Shown piece by piece: positions 10,885 to 22,554 of a DNA stretch of 64,000 bases. The stretch comes from Lentzea atacamensis (lineage in GTDB: Bacteria; Actinomycetota; Actinomycetes; Mycobacteriales; Pseudonocardiaceae). The notes under the pieces are model-generated. The model was not told where the DNA came from. It saw only the letters and a program-made list of their open reading frames with translations, and did no database searches. The position numbers were made by a program, and so were the translations under genes. The first letter of the stretch is position 1. Each line of letters starts with the position of its first letter. The stretch spans positions 434,001 through 498,000 of the forward strand of contig NZ_QLTT01000003.1 in assembly GCF_003269295.1 (NCBI RefSeq), read 5' to 3'.

Positions 10885-10896
10885 GGGAGCGCTCCC
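10885..10896. promoter_or_regulatory. LacI/CebR-type operator before GH10
   Basis: Perfect 12-bp palindrome GGGAGCGCTCCC. With the flanking A on the right it matches the known actinobacterial CebR box TGGGAGCGCTCCCA at 13 of 14 positions. It sits about 350 bp upstream of the xylanase ATG and also upstream of the GH6 promoter. Confidence 0.65.
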
Positions 10897-10955
10897 AATC
10901 CGCATGCCAAATGGCCTGAACCACTTCTGAACGACAAGTCGAGCAAATGGATATT

Positions 10956-10981
10956 GCTAAAGTTAGCGCTAACATTTTAGC
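10956..10981. promoter_or_regulatory. Bipartite LacI-type operator at GH6 promoter
   Basis: The core palindrome GTTAGCGCTAAC (10962-10973) is flanked by a second inverted pair, GCTAAA (10956-10961) and TTTAGC (10976-10981), making a near-palindrome of 26 bp. It ends 1 nt before the -35 element. The same nested design recurs at 18026-18053. Confidence 0.65.
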
Positions 10982-10982
10982 G

Positions 10983-11011
10983 TTGACGCTCGATGTCGCC
11001 GTGGCTACGTT
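10983..11011 (+). promoter_or_regulatory. Sigma-70-like promoter for GH6 cellulase
   Basis: The -35 is TTGACG (10983-10988), the spacer is 17 nt and the -10 is TACGTT (11006-11011). Transcription would start near 11018, leaving a leader of about 135 nt that includes the palindrome at 11089. Confidence 0.7.
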
Positions 11012-11088
11012 GACCCGGAGCTCGGACTCGCTCTCCCCGGCGGCGATCCACCGTGCCGCGACTGCGGCCGGGATCCTCCACGCCGGTT

Positions 11089-11104
11089 GTGAGAGCGCTC
11101 TCAC
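11089..11104. promoter_or_regulatory. Leader operator GTGAGAGCGCTCTCAC
   Basis: A perfect 16-bp palindrome in the predicted GH6 leader, about 70 nt after the start of transcription. With the operator at 10962 it may form a two-site repression complex. Confidence 0.65.
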
Positions 11105-11154
11105 CCTCCTGTTCCGCTCCGCACTGCACCAGCAACGACGCTGCGAGGACTTGA

Positions 11155-12528
<1,374 letters not shown>

Positions 12529-12550
12529 CCTCCTGGCGACAGGGAGAAAA

Positions 12551-12596
12551 ACGGTTCCCCGTCCCGGCCATCACCCCGGCCGGGACGGGGAACCGT
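12551..12596. terminator. Strong bidirectional terminator
   Basis: A perfect 19-bp stem (12551-12569 with 12578-12596) and an 8-nt loop lie between the convergent GH6 gene and the small secreted protein gene. An AAAA run flanks its left side, which would give a U-tract on the minus transcript. Confidence 0.9.
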
Positions 12597-12615
12597 CGCG
12601 TGTGGACCGATGGGT

Positions 12616-13017
12616 TCAGCCCGCCAGGCCGACGTGGCCCCAGTACGGGTGGTAGGTCCGCCACGACACCCAGACGTAGGCCAGGTTGTCCTTGTTGACG
12701 TCGATGAACCCGCTGCTCTGCGCACCGCGCGAGCAGTCACCGGAGGAGTAGAAGGTGAGCTCAGGGGTGGAGTAGTTGTCGACGTGGACGCTGGACTTGT
12801 ACGACTGCCCGGACGGCAGGTTGCGCAGGCAGACGGTCGAGCTCGGGGCGCTCGAGTTGTCCGAGCGCTCGATCAGGACGCTGCGGGTCTCGTTCGGCAC
12901 CTTCGAGAACGCGACCATGTGCTGACCCGCGGGGGAGTCGGCCTGGGCGGCGGGAGCCAGGACGAGGGCGGCTGCCGCGGCGGCCAGTGCGACTGCGAGT
13001 GGTGTGAACTTCGGCAT
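12616..13017 (-). CDS. Small secreted protein of unknown function
   Basis: The 133-residue product has a clear signal peptide (about 1-27, ending AQA) and a compact mature domain of about 106 residues with two Cys residues (in STVCLRNL and SSGDCSRGA) that may form a disulfide, and several Trp and Tyr residues near the C-terminus. Ribosome site AGAGGA lies 6 nt before the ATG at 13017. I do not recognise the family. It is a single-gene unit between terminators; its neighbours are polysaccharide-degrading enzymes, but nothing in the sequence shows that it binds sugars. Confidence 0.75.
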   Translation of the reverse strand: MPKFTPLAVALAAAAAALVLAPAAQADSPAGQHMVAFSKVPNETRSVLIERSDNSSAPSSTVCLRNLPSGQSYKSSVHVDNYSTPELTFYSSGDCSRGAQSSGFIDVNKDNLAYVWVSWRTYHPYWGHVGLAG

Positions 13018-13146
13018 TGCTGATCCTCTCGGAACGTGTCGGCGCCGCCAGAGTGACATGCCGATTTCCGGAGGTCAGGGGGTGCGGAACCCGCCCACGC
13101 CTGGACTTCATCAGCCTTCGGAACGAGTTCCGCAGTCTTCTGCTGA

Positions 13147-13179
13147 ACGCGGGGCCGGGCGGTACCCCCGGCCCCGCGT
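13147..13179 (-). terminator. Terminator after beta-helix gene
   Basis: A perfect 13-bp GC-rich stem (13147-13159 with 13167-13179) and a 7-nt loop lie 8 nt downstream of the stop codon at 13187. Confidence 0.85.
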
Positions 13180-13186
13180 CAGAGCG

Positions 13187-15964
<2,778 letters not shown>

Positions 15965-16738
15965 ATGGCAGCGACAGGTCGGCAGCCGGGACCGGGAACG
16001 TCGGAGACCCCGGGATGGACGCGCAGACCTGCCAGCCTCGCCGCGGCGGTCACCGCGGAGCTCGTGCAGCGGATCGTCCGCGGCGACTACCCCTCCGGTG
16101 TCACGCTGCCTCCGGAGCCGGTGCTCTGCGAGACCTTCTCGGTGAGCAGGACGGTGATCCGCGAGGCGGTGAAGGTGCTGCAGGAGAAGGGGTTGGTCCG
16201 GGTCCGCCAGGGCGCGGGCACGATGGTCAGCCCGCCGGTGCAGTGGAACATGCTCGACGAGCTCGTGCTCGCCGCCTCGATCGCCGAGGACGAGACCCTC
16301 GCCGTCCTCGACGACCTCGTGGTGACCAGGCGGTTGCTCGAGTCCGACATGGCGCAGGTCGCCGCGCAGACGGCTGGTCAGGACACCCTCGACCGCCTGC
16401 GGGAACTGGTGGACAGGATGGACGAGCTCGTCGACGACGTCGCCACGTACGAGGAGCACGACCGCCTCTTCCACGACGCGATCATGCAGGCGTCGGGGAA
16501 CCGCATCGCCAGAGGCGTCGTGCGCTCGCTCGAGGCGCAGGCCATCACCACGGCCGGCTACCTGGGCAAGAGCAGCCGCGAGCTGTGCCAGGCTTCCAAC
16601 GCCGGGCACCGCCGCATCTACGAGCACATCGCCGGCAAGGACCCGGCCGGTGCGGCCGACGCCATGTGCACGCACATCACCGAGGCCTGGCTCGTGCGGC
16701 GCGGTGAGGGCGGGGATCCCGGCCGGCTGAAGCGGTGA
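15965..16738 (+). CDS. FadR-subfamily GntR transcriptional regulator
   Basis: The 257-residue protein has an N-terminal winged helix (about 25-95, with LPPEPVLCETFSVSRTVIREAVKVLQEKGLV and QGAGTMV features) and a C-terminal all-helical FCD ligand/metal-binding domain (about 110-245, with EEHDRLFHDAI and NAGHRRIYEHI segments). It is a close paralogue of the regulator at 49687. The related operator upstream of both implies shared or cross-regulation by a sugar acid. Ribosome site GGAG lies 7 nt before the ATG. It is divergent from the beta-helix gene, its most likely local target. Confidence 0.92.
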   Translation: MAATGRQPGPGTSETPGWTRRPASLAAAVTAELVQRIVRGDYPSGVTLPPEPVLCETFSVSRTVIREAVKVLQEKGLVRVRQGAGTMVSPPVQWNMLDELVLAASIAEDETLAVLDDLVVTRRLLESDMAQVAAQTAGQDTLDRLRELVDRMDELVDDVATYEEHDRLFHDAIMQASGNRIARGVVRSLEAQAITTAGYLGKSSRELCQASNAGHRRIYEHIAGKDPAGAADAMCTHITEAWLVRRGEGGDPGRLKR

Positions 16739-16862
16739 GAGCGTCCGCCGGGCGGTTCCCTCCGCCAGGGCTGTCCGGCGAAGACGTGTGCTCACAAGCA
16801 TTTTGTGGAATCCGGCCGCGAGAGGCGGCCGGGCCCGCACGGCAACGGGAGGCGGATCGGCG

Positions 16863-17915
16863 GTGGGACGGACGCGCGTGACCCTGGCTGACGTCGCGGC
16901 GGCGAGCGGAGTGTCGATCACGACAGCGTCACTCGTGCTGACCGGACGCGCGCGGGAGCTGCGCATCTCGGCGGAGGCCGAGCGGCGAGTGCGTTCGACG
17001 GCACAGGAGCTGGGTTATCGGCGCAGCACCGTGAACGCGGGGCCGCGTGCCGGGCGGACGCAGACGATCGGGTTCGTGTCCGACACCGTGGCCTCGTCCG
17101 GCTGGACCGGTGACATGGTCAAGGGCGCGGTGGATGCCGCGTACCGGCACGGTTTCATGTTGTTCGTGGGAGAGTCCGGCGGAGATCCGGTGGTGGAGCG
17201 GGCGCTGGCCGACGCCATGCGCGACCGGCGTGCGGACGGCGTGGTGTTCGCCTCCATGTACACCAGGACGGTCACTGTTCCGGACGGCCTGTACGACGGG
17301 CCCGCCGTGCTGCTCAACGCCACCCCCGCGACCCGCACGGCGGCGCCGTCGGTGTTGCCGGACGAGGTGCAGGCGGGTCGTTCGGCCGCGCGCGTTCTCG
17401 TCGAGGCGGGGCACGACCGCGACATTCACCTGATCGGCGCAGGGCCGGGAACGTGCGACGTCCCTCCCCACGGCGTCGCGGCCGCGGAACGACTCCTCGG
17501 CCTGCGCGAGGTCTTCGAGGAGGCGGGCGCCGAGGTCGCCGGCGCGCGGTGGTGTCCGAAGTGGACACAGGAGCACGGCTACGAGGCCACCGCGGACCTG
17601 CTGCGCGAGCGCCGGCCCAAGGCGCTGGTGTGCCTGAACGACCGCTTGGCTTCCGGGGCGTACCAGGCGCTCACCGAAGCCGGGCTCTCGGTGCCGGAGG
17701 ACGTCTCGGTGATCGGGTTCGAGGACCACCCGATCGCCTCGTGGATGCGGCCGCGGCTGACCACGGTCGCGTTGCCGCACTACGAGCTCGGCGTGCGGGC
17801 GGTCAAGGTCCTGGTGGATCTGGTGGTTCGCGGTCGCGGCGCCCGTGTGCCGATGACCCACCGCGTGCCGATGCCGGTGCGTCAGGGCGGCTCGGTGGCG
17901 GCACCGCGCGGGTGA
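16863..17915 (+). CDS. LacI-family transcriptional regulator
   Basis: The protein (350 residues from GTG 16863) has an N-terminal LacI helix-turn-helix (VTLADVAAASGVSITTASLVL) and a periplasmic-binding-like sensor domain (about 60-345, QTIGFVSDT at its start, VPEDVSVIGFEDHPIA near its end). A ribosome site GGGAGG lies about 10 nt before this GTG; an upstream ATG-equivalent at 16788 would add 25 residues that do not look conserved. It is flanked by plant-polysaccharide genes with GCGCT-centred palindromes, so it is the best candidate in the window for the protein binding those sites. The ligand is not evident; cello-, xylo- or arabino-oligosaccharides are plausible. Confidence 0.9.
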   Translation: MGRTRVTLADVAAASGVSITTASLVLTGRARELRISAEAERRVRSTAQELGYRRSTVNAGPRAGRTQTIGFVSDTVASSGWTGDMVKGAVDAAYRHGFMLFVGESGGDPVVERALADAMRDRRADGVVFASMYTRTVTVPDGLYDGPAVLLNATPATRTAAPSVLPDEVQAGRSAARVLVEAGHDRDIHLIGAGPGTCDVPPHGVAAAERLLGLREVFEEAGAEVAGARWCPKWTQEHGYEATADLLRERRPKALVCLNDRLASGAYQALTEAGLSVPEDVSVIGFEDHPIASWMRPRLTTVALPHYELGVRAVKVLVDLVVRGRGARVPMTHRVPMPVRQGGSVAAPRG

Positions 17916-18025
17916 ACCTGATGTTCACGCTAACAGCGCAAGGGCGGCTTCAGTCTCAACGCGCTGTGCAGGGTCGAGCCCTTTCCTTGAATCGAATGAA
18001 AATTCGACATCGTCGATGGTGGATA

Positions 18026-18053
18026 GCTAAAAGTGAGCGCTCACAACTTTAGC
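18026..18053. promoter_or_regulatory. Bipartite LacI-type operator at GDSL promoter
   Basis: The core palindrome GTGAGCGCTCAC (18033-18044) is nested within GCTAAA (18026-18031) and TTTAGC (18048-18053). It is followed 1 nt later by the -35 hexamer, as at 10956-10981. Confidence 0.7.
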
Positions 18054-18054
18054 T

Positions 18055-18083
18055 TTGACCGTGTGTGACGCCGTCGTTACATT
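18055..18083 (+). promoter_or_regulatory. Sigma-70-like promoter for GDSL/GH62 genes
   Basis: -35 TTGACC (18055-18060), 17-nt spacer, -10 TACATT (18078-18083). Layout matches the GH6 promoter base for base in spacing, including its distance to the operator. Confidence 0.75.
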
Positions 18084-18174
18084 GCTGGAAGTCGCCCCCT
18101 GCCGCTGACTTCTGGTCAACGACGACGCAGGGAGACCCTGGCCCTGTCACCTCGGTCTCCCGGGAAGGCTCTTC

Positions 18175-19194
18175 ATGCCGAGCCCGCCGAAGGCGCTGTG
18201 CGGAGTGTTCGCCGCAGTCCTGCTGACGGCGTCGCCTGCGGCCGCCGATGAGTCCACTGCGGATAAAGCAGGCGAGATGGTCGCGGCCGCCCCGGTGCGC
18301 GTGATGCCGCTGGGCGACTCGATCACCCAGGGCGGCTCGATCGGTGGCTATCGGCTCGATCTCGCCACGAAGCTGCGCAACGCCGGGCGCACGGTCGACC
18401 TCGTGGGTTCGATGACGGACGGACCGGGCAGCATGCCCGACCGCAACCACGAGGGCCACCCCGGCTGGACCATCGCGCAGGTCGACGCGCAGGTCGTGAA
18501 CTGGCTGCGTACCTACACCCCACGCACGATCCTGCTGCACATCGGCACCAACGACATGTACGGCAGCGATCCGGCGGGCGCGCCGCGGCGGCTCTCCGCG
18601 CTGGTGGACAAGATCACCAGCCAGGCACCGGCCTCGGACGTGTTCGTCTCGACGATCATCCCGATCCGGTTCGCCGACGCCACCGTGCGCAACTACAACG
18701 CCGCCATCGTGCCGCTGCTGCGGGCGAAGGCGGCGGCGGGCAAGCGGGTGCACGTCGTGGACATGTACCCGGCGGTGCCGATCTCGGACCTGCCGGACGG
18801 CATCCACCCGAACGCCGCCGGCTACAGCAAGATGGCCACGGTCTGGTTCAACGCGTTGTCGTCGGTGCCCGGCAGCATCGGCGACCCGCAGCAGCCCGGC
18901 GGCTCGTGCACCGCGACGCCACGGGTGACCGGTACCTGGAGCGGTGGCTTCCAGGCCGAGGTCACCGTCACCAACCCCACCGCGTCGGCCATCACAGGCT
19001 GGACCGTGCGGTTCACCCTGCCGGGCGGCCACACGGTGACGCAGGTCTGGGGTGGCACGGCCAGCGGTTCGGTCACGGTCACCAACGCCCACTACAACGG
19101 CACGGTCAGCCCCGGCGGTTCCGCCGGCTTCGGCTTCATCGCCTCCGGTCAAGGCACGGCGGCGATCGGTACCGCCACCTGCTCCAGCCCGTGA
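18175..19194 (+). CDS. Secreted SGNH (CE3-type) acetylxylan esterase with CBM2
   Basis: The 339-residue product has a short signal peptide (about 1-24), an SGNH/GDSL hydrolase domain (about 40-230) and a C-terminal CBM2 (about 240-339). All blocks are visible: Ser49 in PLGDSITQG, Asn in IGTNDMYG, and Asp208 and His211 in LPDGIHPNAAGY. The CE3 family removes acetyl groups from xylan. It is the first gene after the operator/promoter at 18026-18083 and is followed after 30 nt by the GH62 gene, so the pair would deacetylate and de-arabinosylate xylan together. Confidence 0.92.
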   Translation: MPSPPKALCGVFAAVLLTASPAAADESTADKAGEMVAAAPVRVMPLGDSITQGGSIGGYRLDLATKLRNAGRTVDLVGSMTDGPGSMPDRNHEGHPGWTIAQVDAQVVNWLRTYTPRTILLHIGTNDMYGSDPAGAPRRLSALVDKITSQAPASDVFVSTIIPIRFADATVRNYNAAIVPLLRAKAAAGKRVHVVDMYPAVPISDLPDGIHPNAAGYSKMATVWFNALSSVPGSIGDPQQPGGSCTATPRVTGTWSGGFQAEVTVTNPTASAITGWTVRFTLPGGHTVTQVWGGTASGSVTVTNAHYNGTVSPGGSAGFGFIASGQGTAAIGTATCSSP

Positions 19195-19224
19195 CCCCGA
19201 TCCCTCCGACGACGAAGGGTGATC

Positions 19225-20694
19225 ATGTTCTTCGCACGACTGCTGAACTCCACGCGGGCCCGGCTGGCGGTCATGGCCGCGGTACCGCTCCTCGCGGTGT
19301 CCGCGATGGCGGCGGCGACGGTTCCTCCCGCCGCGGCCGCACCCGGCTGTTCGGTGACCTACTCGGCACCGTCGCAATGGGACGGTGGGTTCACCGCGAA
19401 CGTCAGCATCACCAACCTCGGTGACGCGATCAACGGCTGGACCCTGACCTGGAGCTTCGCCGCCGGCCAGCAGGTCAAGCAGGCGTGGAACGCCGACGCG
19501 ACCCAGTCAGGGGCCGACGTGACCGCGCGCAACCTCTCCTACAACGCGTCGATCCCGACCGGCGGCAAGGTCGAGTTCGGGTTCAACGGTTCCGCCACCG
19601 GCACGAACAACCCGAACCCCACGGCGTTCACGCTCAACGGCACCCTGTGCACCGGAGACGTCGGCCCCACCACGACGACGACCACCACGACGACGACCAC
19701 CACGACCACTACGGGCAATCCGCCCGTCGGCAACCTGCCGTCGAGTTTCCGGTGGTCCTCCAGCGGCGTGCTGATGAGCCCGAAGCCGGACGGCGCGCAC
19801 CCGACCGTCCACTCGGTCAAGGACCCGAGCGTCGTGTACCACAACGGCAAGTACCACGTGTTCGCCTCGGTCTACACCACCGGCTACAACCTGATCTACA
19901 CGAGCTTCAGCGACTGGTCGCAGGCCGCCTCGGCGCAGCACCACTACCTGGACCGCACAGCTGTCGGTGGTGGCTACAAGGCCGCGCCGCACGTGTTCTA
20001 CTTCGCGCCACAACGCCTGTGGTACCTGGTGTACCAAACGGGAGACAACGCGTCGTACTCGACAACCACGGACATCTCCAACCCGTCGTCGTGGTCGGCA
20101 CCGAAGCACTTCTACGCCAACGGGATGCCGCAGATCATCCGCGACAACATCGGCAACGGCTACTGGGTCGACTTCTGGGTCGTCTGCGACAACGCCAAGT
20201 GCTACCTGTTCTCGTCCGACGACAACGGCCACCTCTACCGGTCCGAGACGACGATGGCGCAGTTCCCCAACGGGTTCACCAACACCGTCATCGCGATGCA
20301 GGACTCGAACCGCAACCGGTTGTTCGAGGCCTCCAACGTCTACAAGATCGCCGGCAAGAACCAGTACCTGCTGGTGCACGAGGCGATCGGATCGGACGGC
20401 AGGCGCTGGTTCCGCACCTGGACCGCTCCGGCGATCACCGGTCCGTGGACCCCGTTGGCCGCCGAGGAGTCGAACCCGTTCGCCAGGCACAACAACACCA
20501 CGTTCCCAAATGGACAGTGGACGCGCGACATCAGCCACGGCGAGATGATCCGCACCGGCATCGACCAGACGATGGAGATCAGTCCGTGCAATCTACGCTT
20601 CCTCTATCAGGGCATGGATCCCAACGCGGGTGGTGACTACAACCGCCTGCCCTGGAAGCTCGGCCTGCTGACCCAGACCAACTCGACCTGCTGA
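19225..20694 (+). CDS. Secreted GH62 alpha-L-arabinofuranosidase with N-terminal CBM2
   Basis: The ATG at 19225 is preferred over the GTG at 19219 because AAGGGTG then lies at proper ribosome-site distance. The 489-residue protein has a signal peptide (to about residue 35), CBM2 (about 36-140), a 15-Thr linker and a GH62 five-bladed propeller (about 175-489). Conserved acidic residues occur in [16 protein letters not shown] (Asp), [12 protein letters not shown] (Asp) and LFEASNVYK (Glu). GH62 enzymes remove single arabinofuranose units from arabinoxylan. Likely co-transcribed with the GDSL esterase and ends at the hairpin at 20707. Confidence 0.95.
   Translation: MFFARLLNSTRARLAVMAAVPLLAVSAMAAATVPPAAAAPGCSVTYSAPSQWDGGFTANVSITNLGDAINGWTLTWSFAAGQQVKQAWNADATQSGADVTARNLSYNASIPTGGKVEFGFNGSATGTNNPNPTAFTLNGTLCTGDVGPTTTTTTTTTTTTTTTGNPPVGNLPSSFRWSSSGVLMSPKPDGAHPTVHSVKDPSVVYHNGKYHVFASVYTTGYNLIYTSFSDWSQAASAQHHYLDRTAVGGGYKAAPHVFYFAPQRLWYLVYQTGDNASYSTTTDISNPSSWSAPKHFYANGMPQIIRDNIGNGYWVDFWVVCDNAKCYLFSSDDNGHLYRSETTMAQFPNGFTNTVIAMQDSNRNRLFEASNVYKIAGKNQYLLVHEAIGSDGRRWFRTWTAPAITGPWTPLAAEESNPFARHNNTTFPNGQWTRDISHGEMIRTGIDQTMEISPCNLRFLYQGMDPNAGGDYNRLPWKLGLLTQTNSTC
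19669..19713 (+). repeat. Poly-Thr linker tract (15 ACN codons)
   Basis: Longest Thr run in the window: 15 codons alternating ACC and ACG between CBM2 and GH62. Confidence 0.85.
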
Positions 20695-20706
20695 CACCCC
20701 AGGACA

Positions 20707-20738
20707 GACGCCGCCGGAACACCCGCACCGGCGGCGTC
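20707..20738 (+). terminator. Hairpin after GH62
   Basis: A perfect 11-bp stem (20707-20717 with 20728-20738) begins 12 nt after the GH62 stop. Confidence 0.75.
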
Positions 20739-20919
20739 ACCCCTCGCTGAGTGCGGTGACAGCCGGCCTTCACCGCGTCACCCGGCGCTCAGCAGATCAC
20801 CTCGCGACACCGGTCCCGCCTGCCCGTTGTGACGGGCGGGGCCGGCGCCACGATGCACCCGTCCGACCGTCGAAACGCGGGGAGAACGCCGGCGGTCACA
20901 GCACCAGAGAGGGGCACCG

Positions 20920-22554
20920 ATGCCCACCCGGTCCAGGAGACTGCCGCACCCCGTCGCCGCCGTGCTGGTGGCGGCCGCGACCATCACCGCACAGCCCGTC
21001 GCGCACGCCGCTCCAGGCAGCCCGGCCGTGACCCCGCCGATGGGCTGGAACAGCTGGAACAGCTTCGGCTGCGGCATCACCGAGGCGCAGGTCCGCCAGG
21101 CCGCGGACGCGATGGTGTCCTCGGGCATGCGCGACGCCGGCTACCAGTACGTGGTCGTGGACGACTGCTGGTTCGACCCGCAGCGCGACTCCGCCGGCAA
21201 CCTGCGCGCGCATCCCACGAAGTTCCCGAGCGGGATGAAGGCGCTGGGCGACTACATCCACGCGCGCGGGCTGAAGTTCGGCATCTACCAGGCACCGAAC
21301 GAGAAGACGTGCGCGCAGGGCGTCGGCACGCACCCCGGCTCGACCGGCAGCAAGGGCCACGAGGTCCAGGACGCGCGGTCGTTCGCGTCGTGGGGAGTGG
21401 ACTACCTGAAGTACGACTGGTGCTCGGGCAGCGGCACCCGTGACGAGCAGGTCGCCCGGTTCACGATCATGCGTGACGCCCTGCGCGCCACCGGCCGCCC
21501 GATCGTCTACAGCATCAACTCCAACAGCTTCCACGCGCCCACCGGCGACAAGTACAACTGGGGCGAGGTCGCCGACCTGTGGCGCACCACGGAGGACCTG
21601 CTGGACATCTGGCAGAACGGCAACGTCAACAGCTATCCGATGGGCGTGGGCAACGTCGTCGACATCACCGCCCCGCTCGCCGTCCAGTCAGGCCCCGGCC
21701 ACTGGAACGACCCGGACATGCTCGTCGTCGGACGCCCGGGGCTCACCCTCACCGAGTCCCGCTCGCACTTCGCGTTGTGGGCGCTGATGGCCGCGCCGCT
21801 CATGGCGGGCAACGACATCCGCACCATGTCCGGTGACGTGAGCGCGATCCTGCGCAACCAGCGCCTGATCGCCGTGAACCAGGACAAGCTCGGTGCCGGA
21901 GGCCGCCGCGTGCGGGACGACGGCGCCACCGAGGTGTTCGCCAAGCCGCTCTCGGACGGCTCGGTCGCCGTCGGGTTGTTCAACCGCGGCAACGGCACCG
22001 CGACCGTGTCCACCACGGCCGCCCAGATCGGCCTGTCGGGCACCAGCTTCACGCTCACCGACCTGTGGACCGGTGGCACGTCCACCACTTCTGGCGCGAT
22101 CTCCGCCTCCGTCCCGGCACACGGCGTGGCCGCGTACCGGGTGAGCGGCGGCAGCCCGATAGCGGCCACCACCGCCCGGCTGCGCAGCACGTCGTCCAAC
22201 CGTTGTCTCGATCTCGAGAACGCCTCCACCGCCGCCGGTGCCAACACCGTGATCTGGGACTGCCACACGGCTGCGAGCCAGCAGTGGACCACCTGGCCCA
22301 ACGGTGAGATCCGCGTGTTCGGCGACAAGTGCCTCGACGCCTACAACCAGGGCACCACCAACGGCACCCGTGTCATCAGCTGGCAGTGCAACGGTCAGGC
22401 GAACCAGCGCTGGACGGTCCAGGCCGACGGATCGGTCCGCAACGCCAACGGCGGCCTGTGCCTGGACGTCGAACGGTCCGGCACCGCCAACGGCTCGCGG
22501 ATCGTGCTGTGGACCTGCAACGGCCAGGCCAACCAGAAGTGGGCACGATCATGA
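20920..22554 (+). CDS. Secreted GH27 alpha-galactosidase with ricin-type domain
   Basis: The 544-residue protein has a signal peptide (about 1-31), a GH27 (beta/alpha)8 domain (about 37-320), a beta-sandwich and a C-terminal ricin/CBM13 lectin (about 415-544, three QxW repeats). GH27 hallmarks are PPMGWNSWNSFGC at the start, the nucleophile Asp166 in YLKYDWCSG, and the WNDPDML motif carrying the acid/base Asp. It would release terminal alpha-D-galactose from galactomannan or xyloglucan; beta-L-arabinopyranosidase activity also occurs in this family. Ribosome site AGAGGGG precedes the ATG. Its stop overlaps the next gene's start (ATGA), giving translational coupling. Confidence 0.94.
   Translation: MPTRSRRLPHPVAAVLVAAATITAQPVAHAAPGSPAVTPPMGWNSWNSFGCGITEAQVRQAADAMVSSGMRDAGYQYVVVDDCWFDPQRDSAGNLRAHPTKFPSGMKALGDYIHARGLKFGIYQAPNEKTCAQGVGTHPGSTGSKGHEVQDARSFASWGVDYLKYDWCSGSGTRDEQVARFTIMRDALRATGRPIVYSINSNSFHAPTGDKYNWGEVADLWRTTEDLLDIWQNGNVNSYPMGVGNVVDITAPLAVQSGPGHWNDPDMLVVGRPGLTLTESRSHFALWALMAAPLMAGNDIRTMSGDVSAILRNQRLIAVNQDKLGAGGRRVRDDGATEVFAKPLSDGSVAVGLFNRGNGTATVSTTAAQIGLSGTSFTLTDLWTGGTSTTSGAISASVPAHGVAAYRVSGGSPIAATTARLRSTSSNRCLDLENASTAAGANTVIWDCHTAASQQWTTWPNGEIRVFGDKCLDAYNQGTTNGTRVISWQCNGQANQRWTVQADGSVRNANGGLCLDVERSGTANGSRIVLWTCNGQANQKWARS

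Noticed and set aside
17912..17928. Inverted repeat GTGAAC / GTTCAC at the end of the LacI gene
   Set aside because: Short arms with a 5-nt centre, overlapping a stop codon; neither terminator-like nor matching the operator classes found nearby.
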